Assembly: GCA_026168455.1 (NCBI GenBank)
Contig: CM047426.1
Location: 58,377,812-58,441,811 of the forward strand
DNA from: Theocolax elegans
Taxonomy: Eukaryota > Arthropoda > Insecta > Hymenoptera > Cerocephalidae
Reading direction: 5' to 3'
Length of the DNA: 64,000 bases
In this document: piece after piece, positions 12,301 through 23,300 of the stretch
Layout of the letters: each line of letters begins with the position of its first letter
Numbering within the stretch: position 1 is the first letter of the stretch
The notes under the pieces: model-generated
Told to the model about the DNA's origin: nothing
The model's database searches: none
The model's input: only the letters and a program-made list of their open reading frames with translations
Translations under genes and position numbers: made by a program

Positions 12301-14160
12301 TTATTAATTTATTACTATGGTAATAGATTATTATCATCAATTATATGGGTAATTTCGAAAGACACTATGAATTTTAATTAAAAAAATTTTTGTAAGGGGA
12401 AGTGATGTATTATGGTTAAAAATATTGAAATTATAAGCGGGGCACATATATAAATAAGCCGCAAATACCAGGGGAGATTACATGCATTATTATCTTTAAT
12501 TAAAGTTACTAAAAAAAGAAAATATGATAAATCTTAAAATGATATTCAAGAGAACCTGTTGGAAATCAAAATAATTCACACTATTTTTATACAATGTTCT
12601 ATTTTTTAATGAGATAGACAGTGCCAAGATGAAATACATTAAAAAAGGTACGTAAGTACAATTATTTGCAATAAACACGTATTACTTTTACACCAACATT
12701 TTTTTTAGAGCTGCGGTACATTAGAATATTTTAATATTGTTATATTACATTGAATTATGAAACTTTTAAATAATTTGTTATGATTTATCATAACCATAAT
12801 AATTATCAACGGTCAACTTTTTCGAAAATCAGGTGACATCTTTCAACGCGTATTTAAGGTGTTTAAAAATATTTTAAAGATCTTTTTATAGCTGAAAATA
12901 TTCGTCTATCCAATTAAAGCAAAGTAAGTGGGAGCAGAATTGATTTGCTTTCTTTTATAAATAATATGCATCAACAATTGGTAAAATGTGCTCGGTGACA
13001 GCCAGCGGAAAGTACATTTATGTTAGCTGTTCTACTACACTAGTTCAGACATAACATTTCTATATAAAAATAGTCTTAATTAATTGCAATTCTCTCTCAT
13101 AATTACGCACTCTCAATAATTATCGGTACACAAATTCGGACTTTTTTCTCGAAATGAACCATATTCTTTGTTTCAATAACAGCCCGAAAAAACCCTTGCG
13201 CTTTCGGCGCCGGATGGCAAAGCTGCAATCTCGGCCTCGTTGTTGAAAAAAAAAATAGTATATACACTTGGGGAGGTCAATAATCGGGTAACAATTTATA
13301 TGTTATTACCCTATGAGTTCGCCAATACTTCATATACTTACAAGTAGAGGATCAAACCTTCGGACAACGGATCTTTGCCAAATTCTAGCCAATGTTTTTT
13401 CTTATTTAGAATTTATATTAAGGGTGATGGGAGAGAGGGGGTAGAATGGGTCGAAAACCCAACAAGGGTGCGTCCGGAGGGCAAAATAGTCCAAAAATAA
13501 TTAAATTATCCGTTTTTGGAAGTTGTTTTTTCAGTATCTCAAAAAGGTGTCTTTTTATAGAACAAATAGTGCGTAAGTATTATAAATTCTCATATTAGTA
13601 TCGTTAATTAGAGTATAATCAGAATAATACATTGTTTTAACAAGTTTTTACTATGAATATTGTTTCCTATTAGAAGAATTGGAAAATTTGGACATTTTTT
13701 GTTGGATTTGAATGGATAATTATGCAGCAAGTTATGAAAGATATCCTTAGAATCTTTTTACATTTTGGTGTAAGTGTAAATGATTTTTTTAGAAATTTTG
13801 CTTGAATATATTTAATTGTAAGTTTGATCATATTATTTTCTAATTAGTTAAAATTTAGAAAAATTATTTCGTAAACAGTCGGCCATCATATTTGTATAAA
13901 TTCTTTAATGCAATAATGAACAAAATTGAATGTTCCCGTAAACTGAATATTACAATGAAATTAAAACTAGGAAATTTATACCTGTAAAATAAGAAAAAGT
14001 TTCTGCAACTCCAAAACCATGTCGCTATTAGCATCATCCGTTTCTAAACCTTCATTATAATAATTATACAAATTATTTCTGAACTCAGCGGTCATGTACA
14101 ATGTCTGCAGAACAGTATTTAGATAACACGTCATGCCTTGATTAATAAGTCCTACATAAT
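9382..14160 (-). CDS. USP47/USP7-type deubiquitinase domain (six exons)
   Basis: Cysteine protease that would cleave ubiquitin from proteins. Seen in order: DYVGL-type start and Cys box NQGMTCYLNTVLQTLYM (catalytic Cys codon near 14126-14128); the QQD block NEQQDIVEF; YQG then DYTKCLECG; a second metal-binding pair YLCGYCKKEC; LPYILSLQLKRF; VTFPERL; and the His box GTAYAGHYYAYIKDF (His codon near 9580-9582), followed by LIFDDARVSYL and AYMLLYRQ. The order and spacing match USP47 more closely than other USPs I can recall. Family members have long N-terminal and C-terminal regions that are absent here. The QQD exon has TGA at 12193-12195 in place of the conserved Trp; the reading frame otherwise stays open. 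Introns hold a TTAA MITE and a snap-back element. Confidence 0.82.
9871..10250. mobile_element. 380-bp TTAA-flanked MITE with snap-back core
   Basis: Ends GGGGGTTCCATA (left) and TATGGCACCCCA (right) are near-inverted copies flanked by TTAA at 9867-9870 and 10251-10254, the signature of piggyBac-type insertion. Inside, ~110-bp arms (about 9930-10035 and 10055-10165) containing GAGAAGAGGCGCCTTCG are inverted copies. No coding capacity. It lies in an intron of the USP half. Confidence 0.75.
10676..11455. mobile_element. ~780-bp snap-back element
   Basis: Two arms of ~370 bp are inverted copies around a centre near 11070. The outer ends read GTGTACACCAATGGC (left) and GCCCTTGGCACACAATAT (right), and inside both contain the ATATAAGCAAAAAACG and GAGATATGCACTC blocks in opposite sense. 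Arm identity is well below that of young elements. No coding frame. It lies in the intron between 11503 and 10512. Confidence 0.65.
13410..13560 (+). repeat. Distant copy of the ~170-bp repeat unit
   Basis: Contains ATATTAAGGGTG, GTAGAATGGG, a second AAGGGTGCGTCC, and CAGTATCTCAAAAAGG, matching the 3060-3595 units in the same orientation. It lies in the first intron of the minus-strand gene. Confidence 0.5.
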
Positions 14161-14404
14161 CTACAAAATGTATAAGCCATATCAAATAACAATAATTTTT
14201 AGGATATAATATACAGAGGTCTTAGAACAATATGCCTAAAATTACTGCCTTTAAAAAGTAAAAATCTAGAAATTAAGAGAGATAACAATTTTCGTATAGA
14301 AATCATGATTTTAAAAGGAATAATTTAACTTATACTTATGGATGTTGAATCCTGAAATAGCTAAATAATTATTGTACAGTGAAAAGTACTGAAATTCGTT
14401 TTAA

Positions 14405-15148
14405 GGAGGTTCGATACCGCTAGCGCGTGCTTCGACACACCAACTGCCACGGAAATTTGTAAAACTATTTTATTTTCAACTCACCGTATTTCACAATTTA
14501 ATTATCAAAATGTTTGAAAATAAATTATAAAGTTGAAAAAAAGTGAGTGGGAAAGTTCTAAAAAATGTAAAATAAAATTACAATATTATTATAAATATGT
14601 TAAAGAAAATGTGTACAAATTTGAGTCAAAAAGAGTTGGAGGTGATATAGTATTTTGCACTTGAACAACGATATAAATGCGCTCTTGGTTGACTGTAAGT
14701 CGGGCATTTCTGAGATCTTGTAACTCATAGTCCGCACGAATTTGTTTTATTAAATTTTGATTAGGTCAATAACCCTATTTGAAAATTCACTGACTATTAA
14801 CCCTATTACAAAATCTCATCTGACTTTTCAATCAATCTAGGTTTCTAATCTAATTTCAATCAAGGTTTTTAAAGTATTTTAAACATACTTTCGATTTTTA
14901 GAAATATTTTCGATCGTTAAAAATTTCTCACGTGAGAAATTTCCAAAAATTGACAATGTCTGAAACGCTTTAAAACCTTGATTTTTGAGTATACTCAAAA
15001 ATTTATTTCTATTATTATATCGGAAGTTTAAGCTGCGTTTCAGTTGAAAAGTCACGTGAGATTTTATATTAGGGAAGTATATTAAATGAAATGTTTCTAA
15101 CTTAGTTTGATTGGATCACGATATTGTCGACTTTAGTATCGAACCTCC
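14405..15148. mobile_element. 744-bp TTAA-flanked element
   Basis: TTAA at 14401-14404 and 15149-15152 flanks inverted ends GGAGGTTCGATAC and GTATCGAACCTCC (13 bp, perfect). The interior has inverted blocks around a TCTCACGTGAGA palindrome near 14930. No transposase frame. It is a piggyBac-type MITE inside the TIR unit, upstream of the first visible USP exon, where the missing 5' exons or promoter would be expected. Confidence 0.82.
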
Positions 15149-15546
15149 TTAAGTCGTCAAGTAATTTGTATAATTTAAAAACGTAAATTAAAAAAATTAA
15201 TTGTCCCTAATTTTGAAAGCGTTAGTACACAGTGATTGGCAAATATCTCGTAAATGAGCAATTCTACTTAATAGTTCAACAGTAAAGTATACCTACTTCT
15301 ACACAATTATTATTTTCATTTACATACTTATAATTCTTTACATTAATTGAATTTAAAGAATTGCAAATTTTGATACGTTTACATCAACACTCTAAATTAT
15401 TATTTGTAGCATACACATATTTCTATAAATATTTGAAAAATTAATGAATAAATACTAAAATTAATTAATTTATTTTGATAAGCAACAAAATTATGAATTT
15501 CAATAATTCAAAAAATAAATATTTAACAAGACTTTCAATCTAATTA
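15149..15546. other. Inner, diverged part of the right TIR; no gene
   Basis: AT-rich. From about 15300 it resembles the inverted sequence of 2150-2400 with gaps. No coding frame. Confidence 0.5.
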
Positions 15547-15985
15547 AGCTTTTAATTAAAATATAAAAATATACGCACAATCAAAAAAATTTTTTAATCG
15601 CTGATATAAGCAAAACTGAATCGCGTGTCGCCCTCTTCACGGCATGTGCGATTTATCTTGCGGTGAGTCCCGGCCGACGCGCTGTCGGTAAACGCTGCGC
15701 AGTTTTAGGTTATCGGGTAAAACAGCACTCCGACAAATTATTTCACGCAATATAATTTTTATTTTATTAATTACGATGCCGAAATATTGCAAAATAATTG
15801 AATTATTAATTGCGTTAATCATATTATTTACAAATATCATTGTTTATTGTTCAAGACCGCGTCAATACAAATATTATAAAACAATTCGGCCGAATCATTT
15901 TTCTTTCATTTCCACTATTTTACAATTAATTAATTATTTCCGGCCTAATAACTTTTACGACAATAATTTTCTTTTATTTATCAAC
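15547..15985 (-). repeat. Right terminal inverted repeat (outer part)
   Basis: Inverted copy of 1711-2149; near-identical across 439 bp. The inner boundary at 15547 is where identity abruptly falls. Confidence 0.9.
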
Positions 15986-16186
15986 CATTCAAAATAAGTA
16001 TTTAAATTATTTTTTTTTTAACAAAATTGCCCATTTTTTAATTTTGCGCGCGTTGGGAGTCACTTCTGGGTGCACTGCTGGGCCACAGCGCACCCAGAAG
16101 TGACTCCGAGCAGCGGCAAAACATAAAAATATAGGCCCAGCTCGGAGCCAATTTTGGGCGCACTGCTGGGCAAGCACACCATTACA
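15986..16186 (+). repeat. Remainder of Gypsy-1 5' LTR with an 18-bp hairpin
   Basis: Ends GGGCAAGCACACCATTACA, matching the 3' LTR end (GGGCCAAGCACACCGTTACA), then the primer site. The preceding ~180 bp do not match the 3' LTR. They hold a perfect 18-bp stem, GGAGTCACTTCTGGGTGC (16056-16073) with its inverse at 16090-16107, and a second GCACTGCTGGGC copy. This stretch looks like a further small insertion or a replacement. Confidence 0.6.
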
Positions 16187-16197
16187 TGGCGCCCAAC
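16187..16197 (+). promoter_or_regulatory. Gypsy-1 primer binding site (tRNA-Lys type)
   Basis: TGGCGCCCAAC directly after the LTR end; complementary to the 3' end expected for an insect tRNA-Lys (CUU). The match stops after 11 bases. Confidence 0.7.
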
Positions 16198-16234
16198 TAA
16201 GTAAAGAATAAAGTCCCTAGACGTTAGTACAGTT

Positions 16235-17228
16235 CGTCGGGTGGGAGGAAAAGGGTGCTATTTCGAAATAACGGTGAAAAAGGTTCTAATTCGGATGAGC
16301 GGTGAAAAAGGTTCTAATTCGGATGAGTGGTGAAAAAGGTTCTAATTCGAATGAGCGGTGAAAAAGGTTCTAATTCGAATGAGCGGTGAAAATGGTTCTA
16401 ATTCGAATGAGCGGTGAAAATGGTTCTAATTCGAATGAGCGGTGAAAAAAGTTCTAATTCGGATGAGTGATGGAAAAGGTACTACTTCAAAAGAGCAATA
16501 AAAAGGTTTGAAGTTGGATGAGCGATAATTAAGGAAAATATATTTATTCCTGCAAACAAACAAAAAAGCTAAGTGGATTAATTATAATTTTTTAATTTTA
16601 TCAATAAGCTTTTTTGATTTTTAACAGGTTCACACGTTTAATGAAATCTTGCTCTTGGATCAAGAAAAAAAAGAGATATCAATAGTTTGATACAAAAAAA
16701 ACTAATTCCTAGTGAATATTATTGTTTTTATTATAGTTTATTGAATTAGCATTTATTTTTATTTAATAAATTATTGTCATAAATAAATCAATTTTTTTGT
16801 AAAACTTATCGTGAAGCCAAATATCAAATTCAATTATAGATTATACAAGTTAAACGTGTGAACCTGTTAAAAATCAAAAAAGCTTATTGATAAAATTAAA
16901 AAATTATAATTAATCCACTTAGCTTTTTTGTTTGTTTGCAGGAATAAATATATTTTCCTTAATTATCGCTCATCCAACTTCAAACCTTTTTATTGCTCTT
17001 TTGAAGTAGTACCTTTTCCATCACTCATCCGAATTAGAACTTTTTTCACCGCTCATTCGAATTAGAACCATTTTCACCGCTCATTCGAATTAGAACCTTT
17101 TTCACCGCTCATTCGAATTAGAACCTTTTTCACCACTCATCCGAATTAGAACCTTTTTCACCGCTCATCCGAATTAGAACCTTTTTCACCGTTATTTCGA
17201 AATAGCACCCTTTTCCTCCCACCCGACG
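16235..17228. mobile_element. ~1-kb foldback element with 28-bp subrepeats
   Basis: Left arm (from CGTCGGGTGGGAGG at 16235) and right arm (to CCTCCCACCCGACG at 17228) are inverted copies to within ~200 bp of the centre. Each arm carries tandem units of about 28 bp (GGTGAAAAAGGTTCTAATTC plus GGATGAGC or GAATGAGC): seven on the left and six on the right. AGTT flanks both ends (16231-16234 and 17229-17232) as a probable 4-bp duplication. The layout resembles Drosophila FB/Galileo foldback elements. No coding frame; inserted in the Gypsy-1 leader. Confidence 0.82.
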
Positions 17229-18352
17229 AGTTGATTGCGCGAACACGGCGCATAACAAGGGAATAGGAACGGACCGGAATTGAATTATTTATATGTATGC
17301 TCGGTTGATTTACGTGTGTTTGGTGATTAATACGTTAGTTACGTTGATTAATGTATAATTATTGTCGACAATTGGATTAATTGAATTGCAATTAATTTCA
17401 ATTAATAAATTATTGTGTTTGACAATAATTTAGATAATTTTATTTGATTTTCTTCGTTTTTTTTGTTTTTATGTAGAAGAAATCCGAAATCGACAATAAT
17501 AAAATTTCTTTATGATAATTCTTAACACACGTAAATTATAATAAATTCAGATTTATTTATTTACATGAGATAGAATCGTTTGAGGTCCACGATTTAAAAA
17601 CAAGTGTCCCTGATTCCGTATAGGTTAGTCGGAAAATTAGCGAAAGTAATTTTTCCGACTTAATAAAAATTGTTAATACCTGTGCAAGGGTGTGATTTTT
17701 GAAATTTGCTTAAATTATAATTTTGACTACGCGTATCGGCTCTCGCGTCATAATAAAAATTGTATTTAATTTTTTTTTTATGTAACACGCGATTGTAAGA
17801 GGTCACTGCGTTAGATATTCTACATAGTTAGGTAGGAATATATTTATTTATTAATTTATTTATTGATTAATTTATTAAATTATTTATTAATTTGTCCATG
17901 AATTTATTTATTTTTGAGGATAATCTGTTTTTTTTCTCATTTTATTGGATCGAAAATTTTTTTTATTGGTTAATATTTCGTTTAATTTATTTATTGTACA
18001 AAAATTTTTTTTTGTTTCGTTCAAAATCGGGTACAATATTTTAAAATAAATTAGACTGAAACGCGTATAACAAATTTAAATTGAAAGTGAAATTTAATTT
18101 ATTTTGTTAAATAGTTGTCAAAATTATAAATTTTTTTATTTTTTTTACAAGCAAGTTTCAAAGTGGTGAGCGTAAGTTGTTTATTTAAAAAGGGAAAAGA
18201 TCACAGTCTTCAACACACTGGCTCAATAATTTAGTAGTTTAACGCCACCTAGTGTTGAATAAACAAACCTTGCACAAGTAGCTGCGGAAGCGATTATTTT
18301 TTTATTTTTGTTAATAAACCGGCGATAGTTTTAAGATAATGTGGCAGAATCG
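17229..18352 (+). other. Gypsy-1 leader, no gene
   Basis: AT-rich untranslated leader between primer site and gag with runs of TTTATT. No supportable coding frame. Confidence 0.5.
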
Positions 18353-20115
18353 ATGACTGACCTGATCGATAACTGGATTGATACGGAATCCGGTGAACAA
18401 ATAAAGGCTCACCTCGAGTCGTTGGAGATGCGAATTGACGGCCCAAATTATAAGAGAGCCGAGCGTCTCCAACAGTGGTTATTGGGAAATTATACGGCTC
18501 AGGATTTTGCTGAAGAAACTACCTGATCCGAATTCTGATCCAGCTGTTGTGGAAGTTTTACAACAGACTCTTGCACTGGACGTTCCAGATATAGATGGAC
18601 AAGAGACACATGCAGATACTGAGGTAGATCAGCATGCAGAGGATCAACAATCCGAAGTCTCTAGCCAAGAAGCTAATAAAGAAGAGTGGATCACGTTAGT
18701 GTCTACAGGCGGCGCAGTTCGAGATAGCAGCAACATTTGCTGCGATGTTGACAGAGCAGTTGAAGCAACAGGCCGTCATGTCAGCACGGATGAAAGATTT
18801 GGAGACTCAAGTGTGTGCTTTGAAATTGGACTTCTACGCCCGCGATAGTACACAGAGAACGACCGCTAACAGAAACCGAGAGCCGAACCAACATGTCCGA
18901 TTCCAGGTTACATATACGTGTCATACACTGGACGATACGGACGAAAGACCACGATAAGTGCAGGCAGAGTGTGATGGTTCTCAAGCGCATCAAGCACCTG
19001 CTAGAGGAGCTTTGGGGAGGGGTGAGATATGGAGACAAGGTCAGCCTCCATATTCTAGCTCTCCCTACCCTAGTCGGATGGACTCAAACGTAACCGACCA
19101 ATCTACAACTAGATCGGCCGGGACAGTGCGTGATGTCGGCGCAATTGTTCGTAAGTGGGGAGTTCGATTCTCTGGAGACAAAAGCCAGAGTATTGAAGCA
19201 TTTCTTGCGCGAGTAGAGGATTGTAAAATACTCGCCAACCTCAGCGAGGACGAGGTGTTACCGTCCTTGTCTTCTCACCGATAATGCAGCTACTTGGTAT
19301 CGGAACGTGAAGGATAGACGGCACTCATGGCAAGATTTTGTAAGATATGCCAAGATGTGGTACGGAATGGGCCAGAGTTATCAACAACGGCTCATCGAGG
19401 AGTCTAACGCTCGCACGCAATGCAAAGATGAGCCGGTAAGAGATTATATTACCTGCTCGATTGCGATAATGCGTAAGCTCAAACCTATTCCTGATAAGCG
19501 GTGCCAGTTAGATCATCTGTACCGCAATATGCTACCTCAGCTTCAATGACTATTTAAGAGAGTTGAAGCTCGGTCGATCGAGAGTTTCTTACAATTGGCG
19601 TTAGACGCCGAGCAAACATTCGAGCGAGAAAAGCTATATCGGCCGCCTCCCGCAGAAGAAGACTTGATGCTGCCTGAATTAGCATATAAGTCGAGGAATA
19701 AGAAGCGGCCGAACGCTAAACCCAAGGTAGCAAGCGTAGCTAAGGAAACGAGTGAACCGACCCAACCGGATCTTTTGGAACGGTTCTCAAGGATTCTTGA
19801 GGATATGCTGAAATCCATGAACGGGAGTTGCCATACAGCTGGGGTGAGAGGCAACAATGATGTCTCTCAAAGCAAGAAGACCCACAGATCGCCTCCTCGT
19901 TTCAAGTGAGGACAGAGGAAGGGTAGTCGTAAGAGTCCTGATCAACAGTCATCGAATGGTCATACGTCAAGAAACGACGAGAAGTTTAATGCCGATGATA
20001 AGGAGAAGCGGAAAGACGTTGTCCCCAAGCCTATAGCCTGCAATACTTGTGGCAAATTGGGCTATACGAATAGGACGTGTCCTGATTGTACAAAAAACGC
20101 ACGGGGAAGCGGCTA
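18353..20115 (+). pseudogene. Gypsy-1 gag, broken
   Basis: Gag-like segments in shifting frames. An N-terminal piece begins MTDLIDNWIDTESG (18353) and fails at ~18525. Middle pieces include the capsid-like block FSGDKSQSIEAFLARVEDCK (19170-19230) and WYGMGQSYQQRL (19360-19395). A basic segment follows (RNKKRPNAKP). A single terminal zinc knuckle, CNTCGKLGYTNRTCPDC, lies near 20037-20090 with Tyr in place of the usual His. At least four frame breaks or stops separate the pieces. The product would package the element's RNA; this copy cannot make it. Confidence 0.7.
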
Positions 20116-20311
20116 GAGGGGACAGGTCCCGAGGTTGAGAGAGTCCCCGGAGAAGCGGTATTAATCCTCAAATCTCGAAGCAGTCAAGCTGCAGAGAGGC
20201 GTTAAGAAGACCTGACGATAAATGACCCCAAAGAAGTTAGAACGGATCCGGTCAGGAGTAAGATTTTAAAAATTACTCCGGAACCGAACTAGCGAGTTTA
20301 TAGTCCAGAAG

Positions 20312-23300
20312 ATGAGACGCGCTGGTGGTGAACAAATAGATATCGGTGGATGCCGGATCCGAGCGTTGTTTGATCCAGGTGCATCAACAACGGTAATGGG
20401 TTTGAACGGTTTGCAGTTGGCAACCGCTCTTGGCAGATCCATTCTCGATAAGCAAGCGGGTAGTGCTAAGCTTGCGGATGATAGTACACACCACTTGTGT
20501 GGACACGTTATGCTACCTTTCACCATTGGTAAAGACACGCGAGAAATACGGGTTGCAATTATGCCAAATTTAGACGCGGAATGCTATTTAGGAGTGAATT
20601 TAATTCGAGCATTCCGAGCAGTTCTAGTCCCAGATTCCGACTGTTTATACTTCAAAGGGTCATCACATTTCCTACAGCTGGAAATGACAAGTATTGAGAG
20701 TGGTCACGCTTCGTTGTCGTCAGCGGGTGTGGCCGACGCGACAGAAGATGAGCGCCAACAACTGCGTGAACTTCTGGATCAAGTGCTGTCCAGTACTTTG
20801 CCAAAGATCGGCCGATCATACGATGTTGAGCATGTGATCGACGTCGGTTCAGCGCGACCGATCAAACAAAGGTTCACGTCTCGGATAAGATTCGAGAGGA
20901 CATGCATCGACAAGTTCGAGAGATGCTCGAGACAGGTGTTATAGAACCATCTAGTAGCGGTTGGTCCAGTCCAGTGGTGATGGCTAAGAAGGGCGAAAAT
21001 GGAAAACGATTTTGCATTGATTTCAGGAAGGTCAACGCCTTGACCGAACCTGATGCGTATCCTTTGTCGTTTATGCAAGATATTTTACGCAAACTAAAGA
21101 GAGCTCGATATATATCTACGATAGATATGAACTGCGTCTATCACCAAATACCTCTGCAAATGGAATCGCGCCCGATTACAGCATTTACGGTACCTGGAAT
21201 GGGTTTGTTCCAGTTTACACGTATGCCGTTTGGATTGGCAAATGCTGGTGCGACGTTCCAACGCATGATAGACCAGATGATTGGACCTACTCTCGAACCG
21301 AATGCTTACTCTTATCTCGACGATATCATTGTCGTGATGGAGACCTTCGAAGAGCACAAACTGTTGCTAAAGGAGGTATTGACTCGTTTGACTGAAGCCG
21401 GTTTATCGGTAAACCGAGAAAAATGTGTTTTCTGTCAACCCAAAGTAAGATACTTGGGTGTATGGGTCAATCGCGACGGGATAAGACCTGATCCAGCTAA
21501 GACGGAGCCGATTCAGGAATAACTGGCTCCCCGAAATCTCAAGCAGCGGAGACGATTCCTCGGGATGGCATCTTGGTACAGACGATTTATACCCGACTAT
21601 GCTACGATAGCGAAGCCGTTGACTCGTCTTACAAAGAAAGACCAAAAGTACGAATGGCTACAAGAGCAAGAAAGTGCATTTCAGCGACTCAAAGCGCTGT
21701 TGATGACTGCACCCGTTCTGCAGACTCCTGACGTGAATGGTGAATATACGATTCAAACAGATGCTAGTGACACCGGTATCGGTGCAGTACTAACATAGGT
21801 CGTTGATGGAGTAAAGAGAGTCCTGGAGTTTGCCAGTAGAGTACTCTCGCCAGCAGCTATAGCGTTTCAGAACGGGAATGCTTGGCCGTAGTATGGGCGA
21901 TTAGGAAGTTTCGACAATATATTGAGGGTTACCAGTTTAAGGTTATAACTGATCATAGTAGTCTTCGTTGGCTGTGCAATATACACAATCCAACGAGTCG
22001 GCTCGCCAGGTGGGCATTAGAACTCCAGTCTCATAATTTTACAATTGAGTACAGGAAAGGAACTCTAACCTATGTCAGTTGCTTTAGTTTCTTGGAGCCA
22101 AACTACAAAAGATCCTTGGTCCCTCTCATGGCTGAAAGACGTAACAGAGCTACCTAGAGATTTTCCGGAATGGAAGATAATAGGAAACAATTTGTATTCG
22201 TATCGCGTCGATAACGAGTTAGACGACGTGATGGAAGATCAAGACGCTTGGAAACTGGTTGTACTAGAGGAGCATAGGTAAGCCATACTCCGTGAGTGTC
22301 ATGACGATCCGACTGCTGGACACTTAGGTAGGGAAAAGACATTTGCTAGAGTGGCTAAATTGTATTATTGGCCGCGTTACTACGCCGAAGTCGGAGAATA
22401 TGTACGCAAACGTCAAGTGTGCCAACAGTGTAAGGTGGAGCAACGTCCTCCCATGGGTTTGATGGGAAGACGTGTGATAGAGAAACCATGGCAAGTTGTA
22501 GCACGTGACGTCACTGGCCCACTTCCTTGGTGAATACACGGATACGAATACATATTGGTCTTTCAGGATTTGTTTATCCGCTGGATCGAGGCGGTCCCGA
22601 TTCGGAAATCTAATGCTAGGACCATCGTAAGAGTTGCATGCGCGAGTCATCACACGTTCTGGTACCCCAGAGGTGTTTCTGTCAGACAACGGAACTGAGT
22701 TTAAAAATAAACTCGTCGATGACTACTTAGTGGAACGAGGAATTCTCCATACGACGATTCCTCCTTACCATGCTCAGGCCAATCCTGTTAAACGTGCTAA
22801 TAGGACGTTGAAGACAATGATCGAGTCCTACATCACAGAAAAGCACAACACATGGGATGAGAAACTCCCTGACTTATTATTCGCTCTAAATACAGCGATA
22901 TAAAGTTCAACAGGATGGAGCCCGGCCATGTTAAACTATGGCCGGCAACCCGAGCTACCCGGTACAGCTCGTAGAGCGCAAGACGAGCTGGTTCAACAAC
23001 GTGTGGAGTACCAACGTTTGCTTGAGTAGAGTGATCGGCTGTCTAGATTACCTGAGCTTTACAAGAAAGCATCGGCCAATGCGAGTAAAGCTTATGAAAG
23101 GCAAGCCGGTTACTACAATGCCGGGCGAAGAGCTGCATCTTTTGAAGTTGGAAACCTGGTGTGGAAGAAGAATCGAGTCCTTTCATCCTGTGCTCAAGGT
23201 ATTTCGGTCAAGTTAGCCCCGAAACACGTTGGCCCATATTTGGTAGTTTATAGCTATGGCCCAAACACCGTCAAGATACAAGATGCTCGAGGTAACGAAG

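Larger units (their letters stand above)
4768..14160 (-). pseudogene. USP-SENP fusion gene: deubiquitinase core plus Ulp1/SENP6-7 SUMO protease (two lesions)
   Basis: Twelve exons read by eye, in transcript order: 14160-13982, 12246-12072, 12004-11877, 11696-11503, 10512-10424, 9641-9382, 8472-8287, 7248-7178, 7095-6799, 6716-6594, 5190-4980, 4891-4768. Each boundary has AG/GT signals and every junction phase agrees, including the bridge between the two protease halves. This is why I call one gene rather than two. The first six exons form a C19 ubiquitin protease core, the last five a C48 SUMO-protease domain. Lesions: TGA at 12193-12195 where the family has Trp after SFG, and an apparent 1-base frameshift near 4858 in the last exon. 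No N-terminal exons before the USP core are visible. It sits wholly inside the TIR unit, so the locus is mobile cargo. Transcription and readthrough are unknown; otherwise it reads as recently functional. Confidence 0.72.
1711..15985. mobile_element. 14.3-kb TIR-bounded unit carrying a USP-SENP gene
   Basis: Both ends carry the same long sequence in inverted orientation, starting GTTGATAAAT at 1711 and ending ATTTATCAAC at 15985. The outer 439 bp are near-identical; weaker inverted similarity continues inward for ~250 bp. The unit interrupts the Gypsy-1 5' LTR, which is the main evidence that it is an insertion rather than a locus flanked by repeats. Inside is a minus-strand multi-exon gene (4768-14160) plus smaller elements. 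I see no transposase, integrase, polymerase B or capsid-like frame, so it looks non-autonomous. No clear target-site duplication could be read, because the right flank does not match the LTR. Alternatives: a large transposon that captured host exons, or an unknown superfamily. Confidence 0.72.

Noticed and set aside
1711..15985. Maverick/Polinton identity for the TIR unit
   Set aside because: Length and long TIRs fit, but no polymerase B, retroviral-type integrase, ATPase or capsid frame is seen. The Ulp1 domain is the SENP6/7 type with introns, not the adenovirus-type protease.
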